64,000 bases of DNA from Nocardia vulneris (lineage in GTDB: Bacteria > Actinomycetota > Actinomycetes > Mycobacteriales > Mycobacteriaceae): contig NZ_BDCI01000035.1 in assembly GCF_001613425.1 (NCBI RefSeq), forward strand, positions 62,001-126,000, read 5' to 3'. Under the pieces are notes generated by a model that made no database searches, was not told the origin of the DNA, and worked only from the letters and a program-made list of their open reading frames with translations. How positions within the stretch are numbered: the stretch's first letter is position 1; each line of letters opens with the position of its first letter. Made by a program: the position numbers and the translations under genes. Positions 24,881 through 33,165 of the stretch are shown one piece after another.

Positions 24881-25558
24881 TCAGTGGCTGGGCCGGGTCT
24901 GCGGCGGCGATCCGGAGCCGGTCTCCCCGGCGGGCTCGTAACCACCGTAGGGCACGGCCGGTCCACCCGCGGGGTACGACGCGTCGCCCGCGGGATAGGC
25001 CGGGGCGCCGAGCGACCCGAACGGCGCTATCGGCTGGACGGGACCGGTACCGGTGCCCAGATCTTCCGACGGACTCAGTGCCGCACAGAACAGCACGATG
25101 AGCGAGGCGACCAGCGGCTGCACGATCAGCGCCAGCCAGCTGCCCATTTCGCTGGGCAGCTCGACGATCTGCCCGATCGGCGGATCATGCGGCCGCGGAT
25201 GCGCCCATGCGGCGACCTGCTCGCCGAGCTGCGCCATCACGACGGCCCCGATGAGCGAGCCGACCAGCAAGCCGAGCTGCAGCAGCGGCCCGCGCAGCGC
25301 CCGCCGGCGCCACGCCGCGATCGCGGTGAGCAGACCGGTGACCGCGCCGAAGCACACGAACATCGCGACCGCGTCGAACTGATGCGCGCTCTCCCCGGTC
25401 AGCACGGCGCCGCGGCCCTGCTCCACCACGAACAGCTGCTCGGTCGGCGCGACCACGCCCCACAGCACCCCGACGAGCGCACTGGCCAGCACCACGAGCA
25501 GCGTGAGCACGGCGGCGCCGCGCACCTCGTGCGGCGCGGCGGTCGGCGTCCCCGGCAC
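24881..25558 (-). CDS. DUF2567-like membrane protein (Rv1591 type)
   Basis: 225 residues with four predicted membrane helices: about 13-33 (VLTLLVVLASALVGVLWG), 70-88, 98-120 and 145-165, then a Gly/Pro/Tyr-rich cytoplasmic tail ending SPPQTRPSH. GTG 25558 shares one base with the stop of the bsaP gene, so they are translationally coupled. The order bioB - bsaP - this gene matches M. tuberculosis Rv1589-Rv1591. A role in biotin synthesis has not been shown and is only suggested by the operon. Confidence 0.75.
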   Translation of the reverse strand: MPGTPTAAPHEVRGAAVLTLLVVLASALVGVLWGVVAPTEQLFVVEQGRGAVLTGESAHQFDAVAMFVCFGAVTGLLTAIAAWRRRALRGPLLQLGLLVGSLIGAVVMAQLGEQVAAWAHPRPHDPPIGQIVELPSEMGSWLALIVQPLVASLIVLFCAALSPSEDLGTGTGPVQPIAPFGSLGAPAYPAGDASYPAGGPAVPYGGYEPAGETGSGSPPQTRPSH

Positions 25559-25785
25559 TAGCGCAGTTCCAGACTGGCGGCGTCGATCACACCGTGCCGG
25601 GAGCATTTTGCCCACCAGCCGTCCGGACTCACCTGCACGATCATCCGGCGACCGCACTGCTCGCAGAATCGTGGCGGTTCCAGACCCAGTGCGGCGGCCG
25701 CGGGTACGGCGTCGTCGAGACCGGGCACGATCCGTTTGCCGGTGAACGGGTTGTAGCGCTCGTCCATGGGCATGACACTACTCAT
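25558..25785 (-). CDS. bsaP: Biotin synthase auxiliary protein
   Basis: 75-residue homologue of M. tuberculosis Rv1590, which is reported to be needed for turnover of mycobacterial BioB. The N-terminal MDERYNPFTGKRIVPG is the family hallmark, followed by a cysteine motif CEQCGRRM and a later AKCSRHG, suited to metal or Fe-S binding. It starts 8 bases after the bioB stop (ATG 25785; ATGs a few codons inside are alternatives). This is the expected partner of the BioB encoded just upstream. Confidence 0.85.
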   Translation of the reverse strand: MSSVMPMDERYNPFTGKRIVPGLDDAVPAAAALGLEPPRFCEQCGRRMIVQVSPDGWWAKCSRHGVIDAASLELR

Positions 25786-25793
25786 GGGCCGGG

Positions 25794-26834
25794 TCAGAGG
25801 GTTTCGTTGAGCGCCTTGATCGGCATCTTCAACTCACCCAGCAGATCCAGATCCGCCTCGGCGGGCCTGCCGAGCGTGGTCAGGTAGTTGCCGACGATGA
25901 CGGCGTTGATGCCGCCGAGGATGCCCTGCTTCGCGCCGAGGTCGCCGAGGGTGATCTCGCGACCGCCCGCGAAACGAAGGATGGTGCGCGGCAAGGCGAG
26001 CCGGAACGCGGCGACCGCGCGCAGCGCGTCCGCGGCGGGCAGCACCTCGAGATCGCCGAACGGGGTGCCGGGGCGCGGGTTGAGGAAGTTCAGCGGGACC
26101 TCGTCCGGTTCCAGCTCGGCCAGGTTCGCCGCGAATTCCGCACGCTGCTCCAGGGTTTCGCCCATGCCGAGGATGCCGCCGCAGCACACCTCCATGCCCG
26201 CCGCGCGCACCATGCGCAGGGTGTCCCAGCGTTCTTCCCAGGTGTGCGTGGTGACCACGTTCGGGAAGTAGGAGCGTGAGGTCTCCAGGTTGTGGTTGTA
26301 GCGGTGCACGCCCATCGCGGCGAGCTGGTCGACCTGTTCCTGGGTGAGCATGCCCAGCGAGCAGGCGACCTGGATGTCGACCTCGTTGCGGATCGCTTCG
26401 ACGCCCGCGGCGACCTGCGCCATCAGGCGCGCGTCCGGGCCGCGCACCGCGGCCACGATGCAGAATTCGGTGGCGCCGGTCTTGGCGGTCTGCTTGGCGG
26501 CCTCGACCAGGCTCGGGATGTCGAGCCAGGCGGCCCGCACCGGCGACTGGAACAGGCCGGACTGGGAGCAGAAGTGGCAGTCCTCGGGGCAGCCGCCGGT
26601 CTTGAGGCTGATGATGCCCTCGACCTCGACCTCCGGGCCGCACCACTTCATCCGCACGTCGTGGGCCAGGGCGAGCAGCTCCTCGAGCTGATCGTCGCCG
26701 AGGCGCAGCACCTCGAGGGTCTGCTCCTGAGTGAGCCCGACACCGCGCTCGAGTACCTGCGCTCGGGCGACGGACAGGATCGCGGCGGCAGCCGGCGGGG
26801 TGGGCGAATAGGTATCAACGGGGGCCTGGGTCAC
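25794..26834 (-). CDS. bioB: Biotin synthase
   Basis: Radical-SAM enzyme that inserts sulfur into dethiobiotin. From GTG 26834 it has 346 residues. The SAM-cluster cysteines are in GGCPEDCHFC (Cys82, Cys86, Cys89). Other blocks are CSLGMLTQEQVDQLAAMGVH, RYNHNLETSRSYFPNVVTTH, CCGGILGMGETLEQR and NFLNPRPGTPF. A frame open far upstream of 26834 is not used. The BioQ box TGAACggcGTTCA lies 41 bases upstream of the start. It heads a bioB-bsaP-DUF2567 unit. Confidence 0.96.
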   Translation of the reverse strand: MTQAPVDTYSPTPPAAAAILSVARAQVLERGVGLTQEQTLEVLRLGDDQLEELLALAHDVRMKWCGPEVEVEGIISLKTGGCPEDCHFCSQSGLFQSPVRAAWLDIPSLVEAAKQTAKTGATEFCIVAAVRGPDARLMAQVAAGVEAIRNEVDIQVACSLGMLTQEQVDQLAAMGVHRYNHNLETSRSYFPNVVTTHTWEERWDTLRMVRAAGMEVCCGGILGMGETLEQRAEFAANLAELEPDEVPLNFLNPRPGTPFGDLEVLPAADALRAVAAFRLALPRTILRFAGGREITLGDLGAKQGILGGINAVIVGNYLTTLGRPAEADLDLLGELKMPIKALNETL

Positions 26835-26874
26835 TGCACGAATCCCTTCGTCCGGCCGAGGTGGCCGTGCAACT

Positions 26875-26887
26875 TGAACGGCGTTCA
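26875..26887. promoter_or_regulatory. BioQ box upstream of bioB
   Basis: TGAAC-GGC-GTTCA is a perfect 5+5 palindrome with a 3-base centre (left arm extended by a T). The same motif precedes bioF and bioA in this window. It lies between the divergent bioB and bioQ genes. Confidence 0.82.
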
Positions 26888-27026
26888 GGTTAGGGTAGCG
26901 GGGGCAGTGAGTCAAAACACTGCGGCACCCGAGGCGTGACTCGGACGCGGCGGCACAAGCGAGCGTCCCGAGGCGGTAGCGTGCGTGCACAGACAGGTAC
27001 TGCCATGGATAGACGGAGGAAATCGG

Positions 27027-27611
27027 GTGCAGCTGCACAGAGCGGACGTGGTCGACGGCGCCATCGCGATTCTCGACCAGTACGGCCTCGCCGATCTGAC
27101 CATGCGCAGGCTGGCCGGCTCGCTCCAGGTACAGCCGGGCGCGCTGTACTGGCACTTCCCGAACAAGCAGGCGCTGCTCGGCGCGGTCGCGGACAAGATC
27201 CTCGCGCCGATGGACGATCCGATCGTCGCGACCGAATGGTCCGGCCAGGTCATCGAATTGGCGCACCGGCTGCGCGACTGCCTGCTCGCCTACCGGGACG
27301 GCGCCGAATTGGTCTCGGCCACTTACGCTTCCCGGCTCACCACGAGCAAAGGCCGCGAACGCATGGTGAGCGCCGCCATTCGGGCGGGCATGCCCCGCTC
27401 CGAGGCCGAGCTCAGCTCCTTCACGCTGCTGTACTACGTGCTCGGCCAGACCGTCGACGAACAGTCCAGGATGCAGATGGATTCCGCGGGCGCACTCCCC
27501 GAGGACGACACCCCGCTCGACGAGATCCCGGATCCCACGGCGCGTTTCGACTTCGGCCTGCAACTGTTCGTCGCGGGCGTACGGCACCTGCTCGGCACCC
27601 GCGTGCGCTGA
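27027..27611 (+). CDS. bioQ: TetR-family regulator of biotin genes
   Basis: 194 residues from GTG 27027, which has a GGAGGA site. The helix-turn-helix reads LDQYGLADLTMRRLAGSLQV then QPGALYWHFPNKQALLGAVA. The C-terminal domain resembles the TetR_C group of actinobacterial BioQ. It is divergent from bioB across a BioQ box, the arrangement known in Mycobacterium smegmatis, where BioQ represses bio genes. I infer autoregulation and control of bioB, bioF and bioA from the three boxes. Confidence 0.82.
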   Translation: MQLHRADVVDGAIAILDQYGLADLTMRRLAGSLQVQPGALYWHFPNKQALLGAVADKILAPMDDPIVATEWSGQVIELAHRLRDCLLAYRDGAELVSATYASRLTTSKGRERMVSAAIRAGMPRSEAELSSFTLLYYVLGQTVDEQSRMQMDSAGALPEDDTPLDEIPDPTARFDFGLQLFVAGVRHLLGTRVR

Positions 27612-27635
27612 GCCTGAGCACCGCAGCACGACGGG

Positions 27636-28844
27636 TCAGGGATCGACCGGAAGTGGTTGCGCGCGAACAACGTTGCGGCCGGGAAACCAGCGGTACATCG
27701 CGGCCGCGCCGAGCACGGCGGCGCCCGCCAGCGCGAACGCCGACACACTCAGCAGCGTCACGGCACTGATCGCGCCCGCGACGAGCGGACCGGCGAACAT
27801 GCCGACGTCATGGGTCAGCCGCCAGGCGCCGAGGAATTCGGCCCGCCTGCCGTCGGGTGCCGCGTCGGCGCCGACGGTCATGATCACGCCGTTGCTGACC
27901 CCGTTGGCGAGCCCGAGCAGCACGGCGACCACGCCTAGTCCGATGAGCGACGAGGTGTACGGCAACACGCCGAAACCCAAGGCGAACAACACCATTGCCG
28001 GAACGCCGACGGCGCGGCTACCGCGCCGGTCGAGCCAGATGCCCGCCGGGTAGGACATCAGCACGTCCACCGCGCCCGCGAGGCCGGACACGACGCTGGT
28101 CGCCGAGGCGCTCAGTCCGATATGCGCCGCCCACAGCGGGAGCACCGCGATCCTGGCCGCCCGCACCGCCCCCATCAGCAGCGCCGCCGACCCCAAAGTG
28201 CCGAGTACGCCGATGTTCTCGACGACCACCGAGCGCAACGTGTGCGTCTCGGTACCACTGTCCGCACCGTCAGGCGACGGGATCGCGACCATGGCCGCAC
28301 CCGAGGCCACCATGGTGGCGAGTTGCAGCCACAGCGCTCCGCTCGGGCCCATCGCATGTACCAGCACCGCACCCAGGAACGGCCCGCAGAAGAAGCCGAG
28401 CCGGTGCGATCCGGCCAAGGTGGACATCGCCCGGCCCCGGTCCGCAGCGGGTACCACGGCCACGATGTAGGTCTGGCGCGCCAGGCCCCACACCGCCCCG
28501 GCCGCGCCGTTGAGCAGCAGGCCGACCGCGAGCACCGCCAGATTCGGCGCGCCGATCGCCAGCAGTACTCCGAGGACACCGAGGGAGGAGCCCACCCCGA
28601 TCGCGCCCCGCTCCCCGATCCGCGCGACGATCCGCCCTGCGGGCAGATCGGCCAGCACCATGCCCAGCCCGCTCAACGCGACCAGCACCCCCGCCAGCCC
28701 GATCGAGGCCCCCAGGTCCAGGGCGCGCAACGCGTACATCGGCGAGGCCGCACCGGCTCCGGTGCCGTAGAGCACCATCGGCACGAAGACCGTCCAGGTG
28801 AGCGCACGCAGGCGAACCGGCTCGGTGGCGACCGCGGCGCTCAC
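27636..28844 (-). CDS. MFS transporter
   Basis: 402-residue, 12-helix major facilitator protein from GTG 28844. Typical features are VFVPMVLYGTGAGAASPMYA in helix 1, VLADLPAGRIVARIGERGAI with the helix 2-3 loop motif, and a long central loop near AIPSPDGADSGTETHTLR. The C-terminal half shows MSYPAGIWLDRRGSRAVGV. Substrate unknown; efflux is likely by similarity to drug-resistance MFS proteins. It ends 25 bases from the convergent bioQ stop, and no specific link to biotin can be claimed. Confidence 0.85.
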   Translation of the reverse strand: MSAAVATEPVRLRALTWTVFVPMVLYGTGAGAASPMYALRALDLGASIGLAGVLVALSGLGMVLADLPAGRIVARIGERGAIGVGSSLGVLGVLLAIGAPNLAVLAVGLLLNGAAGAVWGLARQTYIVAVVPAADRGRAMSTLAGSHRLGFFCGPFLGAVLVHAMGPSGALWLQLATMVASGAAMVAIPSPDGADSGTETHTLRSVVVENIGVLGTLGSAALLMGAVRAARIAVLPLWAAHIGLSASATSVVSGLAGAVDVLMSYPAGIWLDRRGSRAVGVPAMVLFALGFGVLPYTSSLIGLGVVAVLLGLANGVSNGVIMTVGADAAPDGRRAEFLGAWRLTHDVGMFAGPLVAGAISAVTLLSVSAFALAGAAVLGAAAMYRWFPGRNVVRAQPLPVDP

Positions 28845-29066
28845 CGCGTCCGCGCCGGATGCCCGGTGCCCGAAGCTGATACACCGTACATCCCGGTTGC
28901 CGCGCACTCCGCTCTTCGGTGCGCGACCGCGCTCATCACGACCGCGCCGGCTGGGCGCGGCCGAGGGACCGCGGCCGAAACTCCCTGCGCCGCTGTACCC
29001 CTACTCGAGATCCCGCGGAATCCCGCTGCACGACTGCCGGTTCGGGCACGCGTCGGACCGGCGCGT

Positions 29067-30416
29067 TCACTGGGCGAGCGCGGGACGGCGGGCGAAACGG
29101 CTTTCGGGGCGGGGCAGGCCGAAATGGTCGCGCAGCGTGGTGCCGCTGTACTCGGTGCGGAAGAGGCCGCGTTCCTGCAGGATCGGGACGACGGTCGCGG
29201 CGAACACCTCGAGGCCACCCGGGTAGTACGGCGGCATCACGTTGAAACCGTCTGCGGCACCGCTGCGGAACCACTCCTCGATGGTGTCGGCGACCTGTTC
29301 CGGTGTGCCCGCGAACACCCGGTGCCCGCGCGCACCGGCAAGCCGGTGCAGCAGACCGCGCACGGTCGGCCGCTCGCGCTGCACGATGCCCGCGACGACC
29401 TGCAGCCTGCTGCGGCCGTTGTCGGTGACATCGCCCGCGTCGTCGAACAGGTCGACCGGAATATCGCCGTCCAGCGGCAGGTGCCGCAGGCTCTTGCCGA
29501 CGATGTTCTCCAGCTGGGTCAGACCGTATTCCGGCACGGTCAGCTCATTGAACTCGCGTTCGAGCCGCTTGGCCGCCGCCTCGGTGTCGCCGATGAACGG
29601 ACTGATCCCGGGCAGGATCTTGACGTGTTCCGGAGCACGTCCGAAACCTGCCGCCTGGGCCTTGATATCGGCGTAGAAGGCTTGCGCGTCCTCGAGCCGC
29701 TGATGGGCGGTGAAGATCGCCTCCGCGTATTTGCCCGCGAACGAACGCCCTTCGTTGGAGGCCCCGGCCTGGACGAGTACCGGGTAACCCTGCGGCGTGC
29801 GCGGTGCGTTGAACGGCCCACGCACCCGCAGGTATTCGCCGGCGAAGTCGATCGGGTGGATCTTGGCGGGATCGGCGTACCGCCCGCCGGCCTGGTCCAG
29901 CACGATGGCGTCGTCTTCCCAGCTGTCCCACAGCGCGACCACCGCGTCCACGAATTCCCTTGCCCGCGCGTAACGTTCGGCATGGTCGGGGTGTTTGGCC
30001 AAACCGAAGTTGGCGGCGGCGAGATCGGTCCCGGTGGTGACGATGTTCCAGCCCGCGCGGCCACCGGAGAGGTGGTCGAGCGTGGAGAACAGCCTGGCCA
30101 GGTTGTACGGCTCGTAGTAGGTCGTCGAGGCGGTCGCGATCAACCCGAGATGTGTTGTCGCCGTGGCGATCGCGGTGAGCAGCGTGATCGGCTCCAGGCC
30201 GGAGCCCGCATTGTGCTCGACGTTGGTGCGCAGCGCCGGGCCGTCGGCGAAGAACACCGCGTCCAGCTTCGCGGCCTCGGCTGTGCGGCCGATCTCCTGG
30301 TAGTAGGCGGCGTCGTAGATCCGGTGCGGCTGACTGTCGGGATGCCGCCACGCCGCCTCATGATGGCCGGACGGGTAGATGAACGCGTTCAGGCTGAGCT
30401 GACGGGGAGTACTCAT
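29067..30416 (-). CDS. LLM-class flavin-dependent monooxygenase (NtaA/SnaA/DszA family)
   Basis: 449 residues, FMN-dependent two-component monooxygenase. The family signature includes LNAFIYPSGHHEAAWRHPDS, AKLDAVFFADGP, THLGLIATASTTYYEPYNLA, SGGRAGWNIVTT and PVLVQAGASNEGRSFAGKYA. It overlaps the ssuB stop by four bases (ATGA), the last gene of a sulfonate-type ABC operon, so it probably releases sulfite from an imported organosulfur compound. Whether that is an alkanesulfonate or another substrate cannot be told. The flavin reductase partner is not in this window. Confidence 0.88.
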   Translation of the reverse strand: MSTPRQLSLNAFIYPSGHHEAAWRHPDSQPHRIYDAAYYQEIGRTAEAAKLDAVFFADGPALRTNVEHNAGSGLEPITLLTAIATATTHLGLIATASTTYYEPYNLARLFSTLDHLSGGRAGWNIVTTGTDLAAANFGLAKHPDHAERYARAREFVDAVVALWDSWEDDAIVLDQAGGRYADPAKIHPIDFAGEYLRVRGPFNAPRTPQGYPVLVQAGASNEGRSFAGKYAEAIFTAHQRLEDAQAFYADIKAQAAGFGRAPEHVKILPGISPFIGDTEAAAKRLEREFNELTVPEYGLTQLENIVGKSLRHLPLDGDIPVDLFDDAGDVTDNGRSRLQVVAGIVQRERPTVRGLLHRLAGARGHRVFAGTPEQVADTIEEWFRSGAADGFNVMPPYYPGGLEVFAATVVPILQERGLFRTEYSGTTLRDHFGLPRPESRFARRPALAQ

Positions 30417-31174
30417 GAGGCTTGTTTCTCTTCCGCACGAAGGGCCGGTTGACCGGCGGGACCGACGCCCAGGCTGGCCAGCAGCAGGGACCGGTAGTGG
30501 TTGAAGGCCGGATCACTGTGGTGGCGGGGACGTTCCAGGTCGATGCGCTGGTCCACCGCGATACTGCCGTCGTCGAGCACCAGCACCCGGTCCGCGAGCA
30601 GCACGGCCTCGTCGACATCGTGGGTGACCAGCAGCACGGCGGGCTTGTGCCGGGCGCACAGGTCCTGCAGCAGCGCGTGCATCTTGATCCGGGTGAGCGC
30701 GTCGAGCGCGCCGAACGGTTCGTCGGCGAGCAGCAACTCCGGTTCCCGGACCAGCGACCGGGCCAACGCGACGCGCTGCTGCTCGCCCCCGGAAAGCTCC
30801 CGGGGCCAGGCCTTTTCGCGACCGGCCAGGCCGACCTCGGCGAGTGCCGCACGACCGCGTTCGGCCGCGTCGCCGCCGGTCAAGCCGAGAATCACGTTGT
30901 CGAGCACCCGCGCCCACGGCAGCAGCCGCGAATCCTGGAACACCACAGCCCGTTCGGCGGGCACGATCAGCCCGCCCGAGCCCGGCACGTCGTAGTCCAA
31001 TTCGGCGAGCGCCCGCAGCAGAGTGCTCTTGCCGGAACCGCTGCGCCCGAGCAGGGCGACGAATTCGCCACGCGCGATATCGATGTCGAGGTCGCGCAGC
31101 ACGACGCGATCGCCGAAGCCGCGGCGCAACTCCCGGGTGCGCACCACGCTCAGTCGCCCAGTGTCGATCGCCAT
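30413..31174 (-). CDS. ssuB: Sulfonate-type ABC transporter ATPase
   Basis: 253 residues. Walker A is LLGRSGSGKSTLLRAL, the Q-loop FQDSRLLPW, the signature LSGGEQQRVALARSL, Walker B LLLADEPFGALDAL and the switch His in VTHDVDEAVLLADRV. This EPFGALDALTR type is typical of the nitrate/sulfonate/taurine family. ATG 31174 lies inside the permease gene (25-base overlap). It is the third gene of ssuA-ssuC-ssuB-monooxygenase. Confidence 0.88.
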   Translation of the reverse strand: MAIDTGRLSVVRTRELRRGFGDRVVLRDLDIDIARGEFVALLGRSGSGKSTLLRALAELDYDVPGSGGLIVPAERAVVFQDSRLLPWARVLDNVILGLTGGDAAERGRAALAEVGLAGREKAWPRELSGGEQQRVALARSLVREPELLLADEPFGALDALTRIKMHALLQDLCARHKPAVLLVTHDVDEAVLLADRVLVLDDGSIAVDQRIDLERPRHHSDPAFNHYRSLLLASLGVGPAGQPALRAEEKQAS

Positions 31175-32010
31175 GACAGCGCCTTCCTTTCCACCGCGCG
31201 GACGGCGAGATCGCCGAAAAGTCCGAGCAGGCCGTAGATCACGAGACCGACCACGATCACGTCGATCTGCCCGTAGGTGCGGGCCTGGGTCATCAGGTAG
31301 CCGATGCCACTGGTCGCGTTGACCTGTTCCACCACCACCAGGGCCAGCCACGCGATGGTGACCGCGAGCCGCAGCCCGATGAAGAAGCCGGGCAGCGATC
31401 CGGGCAACGCGACGCGGCGGATGAACCCCCAGCGCGAAAGTCCCACGGTCTGCGCGAGTTCCACGTATCTGGCGTCGACGCTGCGCAGGTAGGCGTGGGT
31501 GTTGAGGTAGATCGGGATGGCCACGCTGGTCGTGATGACGACCAGCTTCATCTCCTCGCCGATACCGAACCAGACGATGAACAGCGGAATCAGCGCCAAG
31601 GTCGGGATCGCCCGCTTGATCTGAATGGGGCCGTCCACCACGGCTTCCCCGATCCGGCTCAGCCCGGCGATCAAGGCCAGGATCAGGCCGGCGAGCACGC
31701 CGATGACCAGGCCGATCCCGGCACGCTGTACCGAGGTCAGCAGATTCGATTGCAGGCGACCGTCCGCGGCCAGGTCGCCCGCGGTCTGGGCGACCACCCA
31801 CGGCGCGGGCAACGTCTCCGGATCCAGTGCGCCGGAGGCGGATCCGAGCACCCAGGCCACGATCAGCAGCGCAGGGCCGAGAGCGACGCCGAACGGAATC
31901 GGCCGTCCCGGACCGAGCCTGCGCCGGGCCGGTTTACGTTCGGCCAGGGCCGTGGCCCGTGCACGGCCGCGCCCGAGCCTGCCGAGTACTCCTGCGTCCA
32001 GTGTCGCCAT
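31150..32010 (-). CDS. ssuC: Sulfonate-type ABC transporter permease
   Basis: 286 residues with about six membrane helices and the inner-membrane EAA loop ELAQTVGLSRWGFIRRVALP, then GSLPGFFIGLRLAVTIAWLA. Its start ATG 32010 shares one base with the ssuA stop (TGATG), indicating coupling. It follows the binding protein and precedes the ATPase in the usual order. Confidence 0.88.
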   Translation of the reverse strand: MATLDAGVLGRLGRGRARATALAERKPARRRLGPGRPIPFGVALGPALLIVAWVLGSASGALDPETLPAPWVVAQTAGDLAADGRLQSNLLTSVQRAGIGLVIGVLAGLILALIAGLSRIGEAVVDGPIQIKRAIPTLALIPLFIVWFGIGEEMKLVVITTSVAIPIYLNTHAYLRSVDARYVELAQTVGLSRWGFIRRVALPGSLPGFFIGLRLAVTIAWLALVVVEQVNATSGIGYLMTQARTYGQIDVIVVGLVIYGLLGLFGDLAVRAVERKALSWRSTLGD

Positions 32011-33101
32011 CAGCGTTCCTTCGGTGCGTGGGCGGCGCCGCTGGCGTTGACCGCCTCGGTGATCGCGGCGTCGAAGCGCAGGTCGAAGCTCTTGGCCGCC
32101 TGCACCTTCTTCGGCAGCTCGCCCGCCTTGTCGATGGCGTCGATGGTGGCCTGCTGCCGGTCCACGAGCTGCTGGTTCAGGTGCGGGAAGGTGAGAATGC
32201 CGAGCGAATCGACGATGCGCTTCGCGTCGTCCGCGCTCACCTTCTGGTTGTCGATGTAGTACTTGCGCGCCCATTCGTCCTGGTGCGTGTTGGTCCACTG
32301 GTAGGCGCGGATGTAGGCGCCCACCAGGGCACGCGTCGCGGCCGCCTTCGCCGGATCCTGCACCACCGCGCGGCGCGCGTAGAGGTAGGCGAGGCCGCCG
32401 TAGATGCCTTCGGTCTCGCTGTCCGGGATGAGGCTCGCACCCGGAGTGCGCAGCAGCCGAGTGACATTGGGCTCGATCAACGGGGCGACGTCCACCTGAC
32501 CGGTCCGCACCGCGTCGAGGAACTCGGCCAATTGCAGCCGGACCAGTTGCACGTCAGCGGGTTTCAACCCGGCCTTGTCCAGTGCCCGCAGCACCGCGGC
32601 CTGCTGGGCGGTGCCTTCGGCGTAGGCGATCTTCTTGCCTTCGAGATCGGCCAGCTTGCTGATCTGCTTGCCCGGTGCCACCGCGAGTTTCAGTGCGGTA
32701 CTGCTGGTTTGGTAGGCGGCCACGATCGGCACGTCCTGGCCTGCGGCCAACGCGTGGATCGGCGGGACGTCGCCGACCGGCGCGATATCTGCCGCTTCGG
32801 CGCGGAAAGCCTCCAAAATCGCGGGGCCGCCGATGAAGTTGGCGAACTCCACCTCGAACGGCAACTTGTCCAGCTCGCCGGACACCCGCAGCGCGGTCTG
32901 CAATCGCTCCTGCTGGTCGGCGACAACGATTTTGGTTCCGGCCGGAACCTCTACGGGTAGCGGCGTATCGGCGACGGGACCGACCGGCTTGTCGTTGTTC
33001 GCGCAGCCGGTGAGTCCGAGGGTCGCAACGGTTGCCACGGCGAGCAATGCGGCGGTGGTGCGGCCATGGCGGCCGAACAGGGACGTGCGTGGTCGGTACA
33101 T
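32010..33101 (-). CDS. ssuA: Sulfonate-type ABC transporter substrate-binding lipoprotein
   Basis: 363 residues from ATG 33101. The lipoprotein signal has lipobox LTGC after VATVATLG. The mature NMT1/SsuA fold shows PFEVEFANFIGGPAILEAFR, DIAPVGDVPPIHALAAGQDV and VRTGQVDVAPLIEPNVTRLL. Substrate is inferred from the family and from the monooxygenase at the end of the operon; a nitrate or aromatic ligand cannot be excluded. It is the first gene of the operon, and no regulatory site was recognised upstream. Confidence 0.87.
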   Translation of the reverse strand: MYRPRTSLFGRHGRTTAALLAVATVATLGLTGCANNDKPVGPVADTPLPVEVPAGTKIVVADQQERLQTALRVSGELDKLPFEVEFANFIGGPAILEAFRAEAADIAPVGDVPPIHALAAGQDVPIVAAYQTSSTALKLAVAPGKQISKLADLEGKKIAYAEGTAQQAAVLRALDKAGLKPADVQLVRLQLAEFLDAVRTGQVDVAPLIEPNVTRLLRTPGASLIPDSETEGIYGGLAYLYARRAVVQDPAKAAATRALVGAYIRAYQWTNTHQDEWARKYYIDNQKVSADDAKRIVDSLGILTFPHLNQQLVDRQQATIDAIDKAGELPKKVQAAKSFDLRFDAAITEAVNASGAAHAPKER

Positions 33102-33165
33102 ACTCGGATTCAAACAAGACAAAACCGGCCCGAACACCGTTTGTCTCAGGCTGGTTCGAACTGCC

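Noticed and set aside
33117..33146. Short inverted repeat agacaaa/tttgtct upstream of ssuA
   Set aside because: Only seven bases and not extended on either side; too weak to call an operator or terminator.
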